The notes: generated by a model not told the origin, from the sequence alone. A stretch of 64,000 nucleotides of DNA from Sphagnum compactum (GCA_965153455.1 OZ234495.1:1364001-1428000); one strand, 5' to 3'. Shown: positions 17,258 through 30,869, numbered from the stretch's first letter. Made by a program: numbers and translations.

Positions 17258-20200
17258 ATTTTTGGACATGGGTGTAGGGTGGGCTTGTAGTTAGTGAGCT
17301 GTAGCAGAGCATTGGTGATTGCCCCTTTTGTAGCAGATTTTCCAATTTCAAAACAGAATTCCAGGGCTCTCTGTCTGTCATTATTTCAGAGCTAAATGGG
17401 GCCCTGAATGTAGAGACTTTGGCACTTTGAAACTTCGAACAATCCATGAATGTACCAGCTGATAGAGCATGACTTTGTCAGCTTTGTGCAAAGTCAGCAT
17501 TCTATTGGAAGGAGGGTGAAATGAATCTCTTGGACTGCATGCAGTGTACAGTTGCTTCTTCTTTCTTTTCTTCATTTTCTTTTGTCAAAGTTGTATCCTT
17601 TGCATCCTGGAGTATGCTTGGGGAGATTTTTACTGATATCACTATTTTGCTATTCTTCTTGTCCTTGCTCTTGGGCCATAATGACTCTGCCAAGGCAGAT
17701 GATTTCAATCTCCAAGGTTAATAGTCTTTACCTCAGTTGTGCCAAGCTAAATAGATTGTTTTGTTTTTGGGTGAACAGCCAACAGAGTATGCTACATGGA
17801 TAGTTCTCTGACAGAGAATCATCTGTTATATGTCAAGACAACAGAAATGGAGATGTAGCCAATGACCTAACTATTGTGCCTGTTTATTGACAGACAAAAT
17901 CTTCCCAGATGGAATGTTGAGCTTGAATTCTTACATCCTTCTGTCCATGTTTGCAGTACTGTTTCTGGTGGGTAATTTGCAGTTGAGAATTTTCTTGGAC
18001 CTGCTATGAGGTGGTTTTTGATCAGATGGGTGGCATGGTTTACATCTTGATTTTTTCTAGAGTGACAATTGAGGGTTCAATGGCGCATGCTGGAATAACA
18101 CCTTACCTGGGGAACCCTGGAAGGGCACCTTTACCCTGATCACAACCTTTGTGATTGGTCCAGAAGTGAAGATAAGTCTAATTCTTTTCTCAACTATTTC
18201 ATTTGATAAAACAGCTTAGCATTGGATCACCAACTTGGTTTTATCAGCATGCAAACAGGTCTAGCCCATTTTTAGTGTGTGAAGTGTCTCCTCTTACTCA
18301 CAAATATGGGGAGAGGGGAACCATCCCATACTCAAGTGGTTGCCAGTTTCCTCCTTTGCTGGTTGGCCCAAACTGATGATGCTTTGTCTGTTACAATCGA
18401 AGTGTGGGTGGTCAGTTTGTGGCCTGCTGTTTAGCATGTTGTGGAAATGCTATCCATCATAAGATAATCCAGTCCATGTCCTTCATTGCAGCCTTTTTTG
18501 TCTGTCAACACAAAGCTCTTGTTGGGAATCCATGGATGTGGTGCTCTTATGACAGGTGCTTTGGCAATGTAAACAACAAAATTGCCCACCCAACACCTCG
18601 TTTCTCCCAAATGAATTCAAACATTTTCCACAGCTTTCTGTGCTTCTTTCAAGAACCCCAAAACTGGGATCTCTTCACATATTTTTGCCCCAATCATGTC
18701 ACTGATTATATATGTATATTCTTGGGATGTTTTGAGAACTCAAAGGTTTTTCCCAATAGATGTTGAGGTTTCTTTGAGGTGTTTTGACACCAATGGGTGC
18801 AAAACTGGGGAGAGATTTGGTAGAGTTTGCGTTGGGGTGATAGTGCAGTTAATAGAGCTGGCTAGAGGCTATTACTTGAACGGGCGATGTTTCAGAGCTT
18901 GGATTCGTAGCATGTCAGGCAGAGCAAGATGGCTTCAGAGGATGTGTTGCTCAGTTCTTGAGTGATAGTGGCAGTAGCTCTGTCTATGGTGGGAGGATTG
19001 AGCACAGCTATTGGAGGTCTTATGGTTGTGTGCAACCCATGCCCAATTTGAAGAGGCTAGGGCTTTTGCAAGGGCTCTGGATCTCCTTTCTAGATCTAAT
19101 TCACAATGCCATCAATGCCATAGGATTTCCAAGGGCAAATCTCTGGTCCTTTTGGAGGAGTACTGCTGTTTGCAGGCATTGTAACTCTAATTTCGGAGCC
19201 ATGTCTATCCCCTTCACAGAATGCAGCTGTGGGTGCAATGGGAAAAGGAAACAAGAAAGGGAAGGAATCAAGCGTCCTGATACAACAGTGATGCCACCAG
19301 GTGATGTTGATTGTGATGGTAGTGGGGATTGGCTTGCATAATTCCCTGAAGGAATTGCTGTTTTTCTTGGCTCAATTAAGGGATTACATGTTTGTATCAG
19401 CCTTGGAGCTTGGTATAGCTCTCCACAACAGTCCAGAAGGAGTTGCAGCTGTGTTCATCTATTTTGCAACAGAAAATTGATGGGAAGTTTTCCAGCTTGC
19501 AGCTGCCTCAGATTTGGCTGAGCCTCTGGGTGTTATTCTTGTTGCCCTTTTGTTTTCTTGAAGTTTGTCAGGAGATATGCTTAAAGGCATGCTTGCTTGT
19601 GTTGGTGGGGTATATGGCATTCCAGAAATTGCATGAGAGGATTCCATTGACTTTGGAGTATGCAGGCCATTGTTGAGCTGTTGCCTCTGTTTTTGTGGGC
19701 ATGGCTCTGATGTCCATATGTCTGTAATTGTTGGAATTGTTTATGCTGCATGGATGATTTGAATCTTCACTGATGTCTCTGCTGATACTGAGAATCATGT
19801 TATAAACAGTTCTGCAGCTTGCTACACTTTGGGGCACAGTTTCTATTCTGAGTTGCCATCTGTATTCCTCCAAGATGGAGGCATTACAGCTGCAACAAAT
19901 GCATTTTCTGGCCCTTGCCTACTTGTCTGTTTTTCTGCAATGTGTGTTGTGAGAGGGCATTACAGCTCCACCTAATGCATCTTGTTGCCTTCAGTCCTTT
20001 GTGTTTTTGTGTGTTTTTCTGCCATGTGTTGCAAGAGGGCATTAACAAGCTATACTGAATGCATCTTCTTGGCTTCTCCCTTTGCCTATTTGTCTGTTTG
20101 TTTGCAATGTATTGTGAAAGGGTTAAAAGAGAAAGGCTTGGTTGTTGGCAAGTTCTCACAGTTATTAAGGTATGGTGGGTGGAACACAAACAGTTGTTCT

Positions 20201-22260
20201 TTCTGACAGGCATCAACATTCAGGTGTGCTTCAAAAACACCCAGCTCTGGAACATCAGTGTCTTGTGAAATTCACATGCATGTTCTTGAAAGACTTTCCC
20301 AACACTCTGCCTGCAGAATGCTTCAGTTTCTGGCAGAAGGACTTGACAATATAACCAATGTTGGGTTGGGCCCCATGGTCTCCTACTGTCAAAGCTGCAA
20401 GAATTGTACACAAGACAAAGCTACCGGAGCAGATTGGAGGGTCTCAAATGCATTGGAGGGTTTCAGCTACAGCAACATACCTAGAGGAACTGGATGTCAC
20501 AAAGGTGGTAGATGAACTGTGGAGGATAGAGGGGGAGAGAAAATTGAGAGGAGATGGAATGATGCGGGATTGTTTGTTTGGTACTCTCCAAAATCGAATG
20601 AGTACTGAATCCAACCATCTTAGAATATCACATAGCAGGGCATGCCATAACAACAACAGCAGCAGCAGCGTCGTGGTCACAAAATCAAAACCCACAGCGA
20701 GGTCTTGGACTTGACCACTGTGGCACAGCCATCTCACAATGGTGCACACACGATGGTACACATAACATAACCAACCATGTTTGATCGCCGTGATGTTGGT
20801 ACCGAGTCACGAAGAGGATGGTGAATTTACTTCCCCTACATGATGAGGATCTGAGATTGTGTGTTGTATACAAAATACATTCGCACGTAGTATGGTGCAA
20901 CCATTGCTATATATGTGCTATATATGTTGGGCTCGTGCTCATGATGATCAATAGTTGATATGATAATAAATAATAACAGTGTGTGTATTGCATTTCAAAC
21001 TCTTTTACAAGCGGTCATGATATTCTGTTTTTGATCATTTTCGATAATAATCAAACATGATATTTCAAACATTTGTTCAAAATCTGTATTCATAAACTCA
21101 ATACAAAATGAATAAGCTCAAAAGGTTGAAACATTGCACTTGTGTTTATTAAGTGTATTTAAATTGCAACTTATTAAATTATGTACTTATTCATTAGTAC
21201 AATGTTAACTTGATACACTAAAAAACTAACAAAACCTTAGATTATTTAATTCACACTTTCGATGTTGGTGTGAAAAGTCAACCTAGGGTTTTAAGAAAAA
21301 ATTCTCGTCTAAAACTTATGAGCCAAAAAACATTGACAAAAGTGGTGTGAACATGCAAAAGCACAATTTTCAAAGTCGTGCTTCACATTGCCAATCCGCC
21401 AATTCATGAATTGGCATATAGGAAATTTACATTATCTACTCTTTAATTAGTTTTTTAAAATATTTTAACTTGCTACGATTCTAAATGTATATGAATTTTT
21501 ATAAATTGGTATGGGTGTTTTGTAAGCAGCTAAAGGTCTTCAAACTTTGGATGACTTTCATGAATTGCCATTATTTAGGTTGACGAGTGTCAATTTTGGT
21601 GGATGAATACTGTGATCATGTTCCCTAAGACTAGACAATGGCTTCATGTTTGGACATCCTCATCGTTTCAATGACTTCATGTCATCCATGTCAATTTAAT
21701 TATTAATGATAATTTTTTAATTTTTCAAAGTACATTCAATATTTGAATGTCATGTTTAATTTTAAAAAAAGGTTTCAATGTGTTTGTCTATGAATATTTG
21801 CACATGAACATGTCAAAGAAATTATGAACCATGTTTTAGCGAAAAAAAATATGGAAGCATATAGTTATTGGTGGATTCAAAGTTTCTTGAACAAATATTT
21901 ATACCCCGTTATTTCATGGATATAGTAGCATAATGCATTTTAATCTAAATAATTGGTTAAATTTTTTGCTAACTTCAAAAACATAATTCATTGTCACATA
22001 TTTCTAGTGACTAAGTGCTTGGTGGAATTGGTGATTTTGTGTGAAAACTTGGTGTTGTAGAATTAGTTCTTTCACCACATGGAATGTCAAAAGTTTTAGT
22101 TGTGATAATGGAAGTTGGTGTAACCAAAAAGAGAGTGCTGGACTCTACGACCAACCTAAAACACTTGATGGATCTACCTAGGGTTGATGTTCTTTGGGAT
22201 TCTGAATCTAACCACATACCCTTGATTTTCTCTCACTCTTCGTCTCAAAGTGTTCCCACA
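17258..22260. other. Long non-coding spacer (3' flank, then AT-rich DNA)
   Basis: No convincing gene. From 17.26 to about 20.7 kb the composition is intermediate and transcript-like, with scattered open frames that lack conserved content. From about 20.9 kb it becomes AT-rich. A three-copy repeat lies at 19879-20112. Confidence 0.5.
19879..20112. repeat. 75-82-bp tandem repeat, three copies
   Basis: GGGCATTACAGCT...AATGCATCTT...TTTGCAATGTGTTGTGAGA blocks recur with starts at about 19880, 19955 and 20037. They diverge from one another but keep the same order of words. Confidence 0.7.
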
Positions 22261-23300
22261 TACATTCCCTGATCTTCACACAGACACAACTGATACTCAC
22301 ACAAATCGGCAGATGTGATCACATAAACCAAAACTCACGGCTTCATTTACAAACTAACCAGCGAGTACAAATTTCCTCATTCCAGTGTGTTCATCAGAAA
22401 GCAAACAACTACTCAGCCAAGTTGCTGGCGCAGCGGAAAAGATAAGTAGCTCAAGCCAAGTTGTTCTCCAAAACAGACATCTAGATCTATCTATATGTGC
22501 ATCTTTGAGTTCATCTGCCACACTCGGCACTGCTCTAAACCAAAACCAAAATAAAACTCCTCATCTCCTCCTCTCTCAACCTCTGGCTATCCTGCTCTTC
22601 TCCTCTTCTTCTGGCTCTACCACTTCTCAGATAGGGGCACACATCAACTGCTCCCCACACCCACTCCCAGTACTCCTACAGACATAACTTCTCATGCATC
22701 TCTACAGCTCAGACCACCTTTTCAAATTTCCTTCCTACAGCATCGATCCTTCATCAGTCCTATCTCTACCAGATCATGGAGCTGGACATCCTCTAGTTCC
22801 TAACGCAACGAAAAAGATCAGCCACCAGCTCTCCCAAAAACTCTAGTCTTTCTGTCTATCTTTTCCCTATCAGACGAGCTCTACTCTTCCTCTCACCTCC
22901 TTTCCCGCTTCCTCCTCCAACCGCCTCATCAGCCGCCGTTAGTCCCTCCACTTTCGCTCATTGATGCAGCTCCACTCCTACCATTATTACCAGCCGCCTC
23001 ATTCCTATCCTTCAAATCACTCACACCCAGAGAGACCTCCCCATGCAGCAGTACTAAAGAGATTTCCGCCGCCATGATCATGGCGGCTAATAAAACACAA
23101 ATCAAGCCTCAAAACCCGTTGTGTTCACACTGGTGTAGTGACCTACTGTTTGGTCACATTGGATGGATATCAGCTTTAATACAAGAACATTCTCCATATA
23201 TAGATTCATGCTATAATTTGTTTAATTATTTGTTGTCTTGGTCAAATTTGTGTGAGCCATACCGACACAACCATGTGCGGCAGTCTCATTTTTTTAAGAA
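22261..23300. other. C/T-rich low-complexity stretch, no gene assigned
   Basis: The plus strand is strongly pyrimidine-rich (CTCCTCTCTC, CTTCTCCTCTTC, CCGCCTCATC). A phrase like CGCAGCGGAAAAGAT occurs near 22428 and again, altered, near 22804. The open frame at 22385-22687 is Ser/Leu/Pro low complexity. It might be a leader of a decayed retroelement, but no terminal repeats or primer-binding site were found. Confidence 0.35.
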
Positions 23301-23753
23301 TTGCATCAAGGTTATTTGAGTGGGGTAAGGTTATTAAGGGCTTTTAGCGACTTCATAAGGAATGATGAATGCGTTTGGTGCATAGGGGGTTTGTTTTCTT
23401 TTCTGAAATGCGTTATTGGTGAATAAGGAGTTGGATTAGTTCTTTTCTTCAACAAAGGCTTATAACCATAGTTTCAAAAATTCTGTTGCGTAGTTAGGGG
23501 TGAAAAATCTCTAGAGGGTTGGAGGTAGAAGTAGACACCAAAATTAGCGGTGTTCAACACAACATTAGTCTTGTTATGGTATTTAGGGAGTAGCAAGCCT
23601 GTTAGAAATTCTCGAAGCAATTGAAGGGGTGTTAACGAAAGGTCTAATAGAAATAGAACAATCTTCAAGCCGTTGAACATAAGGCAACTCAACGATTAAA
23701 TAGATAGATGATAGTGTACCAGTGGCAATAAGAATCTAATGATAACTGAAACA

Positions 23754-23759
23754 TTTATT
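23754..23759 (-). terminator. Poly(A) signal AATAAA for the orphan gene
   Basis: AATAAA on the minus strand, about 70 bp beyond the stop codon of the 140-codon ORF, in a suitable place for its 3' end. Confidence 0.45.
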
Positions 23760-23829
23760 TAGAATGAGGTTAAGCTCAGCAAGGAGCTGCAAGTACATTT
23801 GAAATTCTGAGCTATGCCATAGTGATAGT

Positions 23830-24252
23830 TCACAACTGCAGGAAGTCTAGGATGCGTCGGATGGTGCGAACTAGGTAGTCCGCTTTGCTATTAGGAGATA
23901 GTTGACGAATCGGACCGCGCAACCAACGATAGTGTCCAACGCCGGGAACTGAAGACCATGCGAAGATAGAAGTATCTTCAATTTCGTAACAACCTTCATA
24001 AACGGTCTCGGGTTCGTCACCAGAAGCGGGGTCAACTTGCAGCAAGATCACCAAGGTGCGAGAGTTCGGAGAAATACGATAGTACCAGGCTCGAGGGGGT
24101 TCAACTTCAAGACGAGCACGCACCTCTCGAGCTTCGGGTTCTTCGTCACGAGGATGCTGTGTCAGGGTAAGATCTAGAGATGAATCTAGAGGCGGTTCTT
24201 CATTTGCTTGTGCGGCTTGCGGGCCGTAAGATGTGACCGTGCGCGACGCCAT
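23830..24252 (-). CDS. Orphan 140-aa protein, single exon
   Basis: Uninterrupted ORF starting at a real ATG (context AATTATGGCG) and ending in TAG, markedly more GC-rich than its AT-rich surroundings. I do not recognise the family. The first 50 residues are Pro/Glu/Asp-rich and probably disordered. From about residue 50 a folded-looking part follows, with RAWYYRISPNSRTLVILLQV, then VYEGCYEIEDTSIFAWSSV, then GHYRWLRGPIRQL, and a C-terminal amphipathic stretch (ADYLVRTIRRILDFLQL). There is no signal peptide or membrane segment. A TATA box about 95 bp upstream, CCAAT boxes further out and AATAAA downstream make it look like a compact transcription unit. It could be a plant gene, transposon cargo or an integrated foreign sequence; nothing visible decides. 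Confidence 0.55.
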   Translation of the reverse strand: MASRTVTSYGPQAAQANEEPPLDSSLDLTLTQHPRDEEPEAREVRARLEVEPPRAWYYRISPNSRTLVILLQVDPASGDEPETVYEGCYEIEDTSIFAWSSVPGVGHYRWLRGPIRQLSPNSKADYLVRTIRRILDFLQL

Positions 24253-24345
24253 AATTTCAAGGAAAGAAAAAAGGTTAAATCTTCAACCAAATCAAATCAA
24301 CAATGAAGGTGCGAAGGACTTGATACATTGAGGTGCATAGTCGCA

Positions 24346-24352
24346 ATTTATA
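24346..24352 (-). promoter_or_regulatory. TATA box (TATAAAT) of the orphan gene
   Basis: TCTATAAATTGCG on the minus strand, about 95 bp before the ATG at 24252. This leaves room for a leader of about 60 nt. Confidence 0.5.
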
Positions 24353-24494
24353 GATTGAAGAAAAGGAAAGGAAGGCGTGAGTAACGGCTTAAGGCCATGG
24401 TAAAGTAAAACCGTGAGGTCGACGGAAAAAATTTGAAGGTTTAAGTAAGGTTGTTGGGGGGAAAATGGAAGAGGTGAAAATGTGTTTCTCCTTT

Positions 24495-24541
24495 ACCTTC
24501 CATTGGCCACCAAGCATGGAACCTTCCATTGGCCACCAAGC
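24495..24541 (-). promoter_or_regulatory. Duplicated CCAAT-box block upstream of the orphan gene
   Basis: A 21-base block is repeated exactly at 24495-24515 and 24521-24541 (26-bp period). Read on the minus strand, each copy contains GGCCAATGG, a CCAAT-box core, about 150-190 bp upstream of the TATA box. Confidence 0.5.
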
Positions 24542-24799
24542 TTTGAATCTACCTTCACCTCCCTTCTCCTTCTCTTTAAAAGGCGGACTCGGATCATTGG
24601 GGTCTCTCTCTTTGCCTCGGAGATAATTTTCATTCAATCTTGAATACTTGTTCCTACAAGCTTCATGAAGAGGAAAAGAATGATTAGTCTTAGTAGAGGG
24701 GAGAAGGAAGGGAAGTAGAACAAAAATCTTGTAATAGTTTTGAAGGAATGGGGGTAGGTAGTGATAGTGTTGGAAGATTGGAACTTTAGAAAAATCTCA

Positions 24800-25375
24800 T
24801 AGACCCCCTCAAGTTTCATAGCATAACTTCTTACTGGTTCAATTGTAGATCTTGAGATTTGGTAGGAAGGTGCGCCTTGTAGTTAGCTTTCCAATGAGCT
24901 AAGGCAAGCCGGATTTGGATACCGTATGTGTTAGAAATAACATTCTGAGTGACTAGAGGTCTGCAGTCAAGTTGAACAACTGCCTTCGCAAAACCCTCTC
25001 GGGTTTGGTGGTATAACTCCTCACTGGTTTAGCTGCAGATATTGAGATTTGGTAAGAAGGTGCGCCTTGTAGTTAGCTTTCCAATGAGCTAAGGCAAGCC
25101 GGATTTAGATACCGTATGTGTTAGAAACAACATTCTGAGTGACTAGAGGTCTACAGTCAAGTTGAACAACTGCCTTCGCAAAACCCTCTCGGGTTTGGTG
25201 GTATAACTCCTCACTGGTTTAGCTGCAGATCTTGAGATTTGGTAGGAAGGTGCGCCTTGTAGTTAGCTTTCCAATGAGCTAAGGCAAGCTGGATTTGAAT
25301 AATGTATGTGTTAGAAATGATGTTTTAAGTGACTGATGGTCTGCAACTATGTTGGACATGGTGTTGAGTCTTTAA
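24800..25375. repeat. 190-bp tandem repeat, three copies
   Basis: The block containing TTGAGATTTGGTAGGAAGGTG, CCTTGTAGTTAGCTTTCCAA and TTCTGAGTGACTAGAGGTCT recurs with a period of exactly 190 bp (equivalent points at 24851, 25041 and 25231). Copies 1 and 2 share long identical stretches; copy 3 diverges after about 25290. It lies upstream of the orphan gene as read on the minus strand. Confidence 0.9.
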
Positions 25376-28300
25376 ACATTGGTTTAAATGAATGACAATT
25401 TGACATAAAGTCCTAGAATGTGTAGCGTGTGAGCTTGGAAAAAATATATCTATCCATCCTAATCGTGAATGATACATAGGAGGCAGGCTATTTAATTTCA
25501 ACTACAAACGCAATTTAACATATAGAATTACACTTGTATCTTTCCTCCACCAATAGCTTTTGTGCTTCCAAGCATAGTCACCTTGTAGAACCGGAAATAG
25601 AGGGACGGAAAGTCGCCTCACAATTTGGCACTATGACTGGGTTCTTGAGGATTTTCATCTTCATCATGCTATGATCCTGAGGGGGACAATAGTAAAAAAT
25701 AAATAAAAATAAACATGAGTAAAAGTATAAGGTGCAATATATTGGTTGCTGGGTAAAAATATAAATTAATTAGTTAAAAAATAGGATACATTTTATTCAA
25801 ATAATCAATTTAATTATAATACAAGGTATGTAATAATATGAAATAATGGATTATAATTAATATAGGGTGGCTTTAATATGTATATATTAAAAATAGATAA
25901 TAATAGGGTGATAAAAATAGGTTGGACAATAATCCAATACCCCCTTAAAAATGGTCGTGTGATGCATGCAAATCCCAAACTTTACATTAAGCGTCTCCCT
26001 TGGGGCTAGGGTTAAGCAAAATCAATCAACTTCCATTGATCAATATGCACATACATATTCTCACCAACAATATCAACCATAAAAGGTCAAAGTTTTGTTT
26101 TTTAAATAGATTTTTTGTCCACAACTCAATTGTGAAAGATACCAAAATGTTTAACAAAAACATGATAATTGATCAACATTATTTTGTTGCAAATAGTAAC
26201 TTTGAAATTTCGACTTTGTCATTAGGAATATAAGTATAAAGAAATTTGTTGATGAATTTAGACATGGGATTTAGCCATTGCATTTTGAAAATACCATTCA
26301 AACTCACTTTGGCTACCCAATTGTACTCCAACTAACCTTGCCTCATTCATTTTCGAACATGTTGAATTTCTTTCATGTCCATGTTCATAAAAATAGCCAT
26401 TCTATCAAATGCAACTATTACATTTTTTGACAAGTAATGATTGTGAAGGTGTTTGTTTTGCTTCTTCGTCCGAATTCGAAATTGTTATGATAATTATTGG
26501 CACTTGTGTTGGTTGAAAGCGAATACAGGTGATGATGTTGCACACCTTATGTTCAAGTTTGCTTGTTTTGATTGGGTTTTCAAATTGTGGTATACATGTT
26601 GTAAATTGTTGCACATTAACACTCCTATTGGTAGTTTTCTCAACAATTTTTGAGGCTTTGTATTTTTACTTGTTTGTAATCAATTCAAGTCCATAGTTCA
26701 TGTTATCAATGACATGCATTATTCGATCATTTCATGGTTTATCCAAGGTGAATTCATTTTAAATGATTGAATTTTTTATCTATTACAATTTTGAAAATTA
26801 TGTTAATGTTTTAGTACAAAATAATTATTGTATGAACTTTTTTTAAAAAAAAACACTTCATGTGATTTGAGGGAATGAATTTGTTTTCCTTGGTTATAAG
26901 TTGTTTTTCAAACCATAACATGACGACATTTTATTATTGGATTCCCATTGGTTGAAGCACTATACTATTCTTGTTCATTGAGGCAACATATAGTTTAAAC
27001 ATGCATTTTTTATTTAAAAAACAAACATTGAAGCAATATGTTGAACAAAAAACAAGTTTTTTATGTTTGAATGCATGTTGAATGAAAAATGCCAAAAAAA
27101 TATCATTCAACTGATAAATTAATGTTTTGTTGCATCCTATAATGTCTATTCTGCACTACATTTGAGAAATCATTAATTTAACAAAGGGTAAAATTCCTCT
27201 TGAATTTGATCAATTTTAATGATGGTGACATTTCAAAGGGCTAGCTCCATTGACTATTTAAAGTAAAAAATAATTAAAATAATTAAATAATCTATTTTAA
27301 AGAAGATTTGAGTGGTGCAAGGAAATAATAAAAGACAATCCCTTAGTCTAGTATTTTGAAAAATCTATTTTTAAAAACATAAATATCAATTGTACCATGA
27401 TTACAAAATTTCATTAATTGCATAAATGTAGTTGCATGTAACCTATATTCGCAAACGTTGACTTCATTGTGATGTTAGCACATCTAAAGCATGAGGTATA
27501 CGATCAACCTATACACTTTTATTTGTTGACCAATCATATACCCTTTATGACTATTTTCCATCATTTGTAACTAAACTATAAACAAATTATTAATTACCAT
27601 GTGACAACGTGCTTCAAATTTTTTAAGAAAATAATTTAATTAAAAAAAATTTGCTCATTTAAAATGGAACATGATTTCATTTCATGGCCCAACTAACTTT
27701 TATCATGTGGCATGTTCATTGAAGTTTGGCAAAAATGAATTTCAAAATACATATTTAAATATGTATCATCCATCGTAGATGGTTCTAAATCATGGCAAGT
27801 AACACAATAAAAAATCGTCACATGGCATATTAATTGAATTTTGGTCAAAATAAAATAAAAATAAACATTAAACTAAATAGTTAAGTAGATACGTAGTTGA
27901 TAAATATTTTTATTTTATTTTTGATTTAGCATTTAACATCAAGCCTATTTGATTGGCTCATCCCAAATAGCATTTAAAAAAAATAATCTTAACACAATTT
28001 TTATTGTTTTTTGTGCTTTTCTAAAACTATTCATTTTTTTTCAGTTTTTCCTAGTTTTTGACAAGTTTAACTATGTTTTTTTTAAAAACATTATAGTTTT
28101 TCATGGTAGAACCTTGTTGGATTTCTTTTGTAATAGTAGTAATAATAAAATTAGAAAGTTTGTTTGTTTGTTTTTCCCCATGTTTTACTAGTAATCTCAT
28201 CTAGCTTGACTTTGCCATTGTTAAATTCAAGTGATTAAAGGTTTTTCCACCTATTTTTCCATAAAGTATTTAGATTCTTGAACTTCTAACATTTTTATTT

Positions 28301-30650
28301 TCTTAGGTGTTAGTTATCAATAGATTGTGAAGAAATATTCTAGTTAAATTTTTGTTATAATGTTTTATTGAAGGTAACTCTTTTTTATGGTCAAAAAATT
28401 AGTTTCAAATTATGTAAGATATGTCATTTTAAAGGCAATGTGGAATATGCATTTTTGGTTAAAAAACGATTGTGTCAAGGTATGAGAAAATGTACATGTT
28501 TAAATTTTCTTGTCAGTGGAAAGCTATTAATTTTCCAAGGGATAAGTTGGAAAAAATTTCACTTACACACTTTAAGTTCACTTATAGCCCATTCTTGTTG
28601 TGTAAACAATTACATTTTTACAACTTAATGAACATGATAATTAATTTTCTTAATTAAACTTGGTTACATAACTTCATGTGTCTAGGTCTTTTGTTCAAAC
28701 GTTGAATCAAAAAATGAGACCTAAACTCACTAGTTAATTTTGTAAAATGATCAATAGATATAAAATTGATATGGAATGGTATCTCAAATGAATACAAATG
28801 ATAAAATTAAAAATTTCCTTATTTATTTTGAATCATGATTATATAAGAACATAAACTATATTTAATGATTTGGATATATACTTATGTAATTTCTAAAAAA
28901 TAAAATCTATTTATGGGGTTACTTCTTAATGGGTTTAGATTAATGTTTTTGGTTTTTAATTTTGAAGGAACCTTGGTTTTGGTTCTATTTTTTTTAAAAA
29001 TAAAAATAAAAATTGGTGGAATGGATGTAGTGTTAATAAGCATTCCTTGAATTTGTAAAACTTTTATTTCTATTACTGTTTTTTTTTCCCAAAATATTGT
29101 AATAAAGTTATCCATATAATTAACTAATCTAAGGGCAAAAACCTTTAATTTGGCCAAAACATAATTTAAGATCAATAAATGGGCCAAAAAAAAACATTTT
29201 ATTGGGTTAATTTCTTTTAGATTGCCAAAATTGATTTTGATGGTTTTAGCAATTTCAACTTGAATTTTAAATTTCACTATTTATGCTTTCATTGTTGATA
29301 ATAAACTATGAATGATTTTCCTTTTGAGAAAATGTTAAAATATTACATATAGAAGAACTTTTTACTTGAATGATAAAAAAAAACATCTTTTCATTATTGT
29401 GCATTAAATTTCAAATTCCAACTTATTTTAATAAATTTTTTTCCTACTAATGTTAAAAATTATTTGAAATGTAAGCCTACATTTTGAAATGTGAAATTAG
29501 ATGATTCTAATGTATTATAAGGCCCTTTTACACCCCTTGTTCCATGATATTCAAAACTCATAGTGCTTACTACCTCACTTCATTGGTTACCTTGAATGTT
29601 TATTATTACATATATAGCTTAAAAGGTGATTTAAAAAATAGGTAGCAATTAGTGTTGTGCAAGTATATGGTCTAAATCATATTCATCATGTCATTTGAAT
29701 GTAATTAAGAATTATGGTGACCTTTTATGGATGTCACATTGGTAAGTTTTCTTGTATTTATTTGAAACTTTTATATGAAATGTTGACATTTTAAAAATAT
29801 ATATATATAAAATTGTACTAACACAATTAGCCTTTCAAAAATGCAAAAAAACATTGAAATGTTGTTTAATTTAATTTATTTATTTTTGGACAAAATCTAA
29901 ACGTTCATATTTTAAACTAGATTCAAGTACACTAAAAATGAACATTCAAAAGGGATTCTCAATTGTCGTTTCTGATCCACCTTAATGTGCTTTCAATGCA
30001 TATTTGTGTAAGTGTAAAAATATAACATTGAACATGTAAGTGTCGAAATTCATTTGATGAGTGTAAAACAAACTCATTCACATGTAATGTAAATTCCTAT
30101 ATAATACCATGTAAATAAATAAATAAGGAGAAAAATTAATGCGAAAAATGTAATCAATGCTTAAGGGTCGGGGTAAATTTTTTACATGGGATCGTGTAAG
30201 TGTATTTGAAAATAATTTACATTATTGTAACATAAGTATGATAAAAACATATACATGATGATGAATAGTGTAACTGGGAAATCATTTACATGATATGCAC
30301 AACTATTTACTCACCATTTACACTTTACATACACATAATTTTGGTAATAACCTATTCTACTTGATGCAAATGAATAGGGTAAGTATTGCATAAAACTAAG
30401 CTCTCAAGGTAACAATTACCTAATTCAAAATCAACATTTCAAAGGAAAAAAAAACCAAGAAATGGAGAGTGTTTTCAAAATAATTGAACTTTTTCATGAA
30501 TTTGAATTTGGAATCGAGAAGTAGATGATATACAAATTATGCATCATTTTTTATTGGAAACCAAAATTGTGCATTTTTCACATACATGTAAATATTGTTC
30601 AATCATAAGGAAAAAAAATATTTTTGTTGGTATACTAAATTTGAAGAAAA
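25376..30650. other. AT-rich gene-free spacer
   Basis: About 5 kb of very AT-rich DNA with homopolymer A and T runs. The open frames (for example 26000-26233, 28368-28628 and 28882-29277) are Phe/Ile/Asn/Lys-rich composition artefacts. I see no conserved coding segment, tandem array or terminal repeats. Confidence 0.6.
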
Positions 30651-30784
30651 CCCATTTTTTTTTGTTTGAGTTGGGTGCCCCCCCATATTATCAAAAAAAA
30701 GAAGATTTTGGGTTTGTCATTAAACCCTAAAACCTTAAACCCTAATTCAGGAAGGCGAATACTCTTGAGCGCTGCTTCCTCTCT

Positions 30785-30835
30785 GGCTCGAGCTCTCTCT
30801 CTCTCGCTCTCTCTTGTGCGCGCGCGCGCGCGCGG
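30785..30835 (+). repeat. CT-rich and (CG)n microsatellites at the promoter of the NYN gene
   Basis: A pyrimidine run (CTCTCTCTCTCTCGCTCTCT) is followed directly by alternating purine-pyrimidine GTGCGCGCGCGCGCGCGCGG (about 30816-30835), just upstream of the ATG at 30870. CT-rich patches are common in plant core promoters and leaders. The (CG)n tract could adopt Z-DNA. Confidence 0.7.
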
Positions 30836-30869
30836 TCGATCTCGCGCGATTTGCTTCTGCCGGCAGCAG

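Noticed and set aside
28882-29277. 131-codon minus-strand ORF in the AT-rich spacer
   Set aside because: The Lys/Ile/Asn/Phe-rich translation is typical of AT-rich non-coding DNA.
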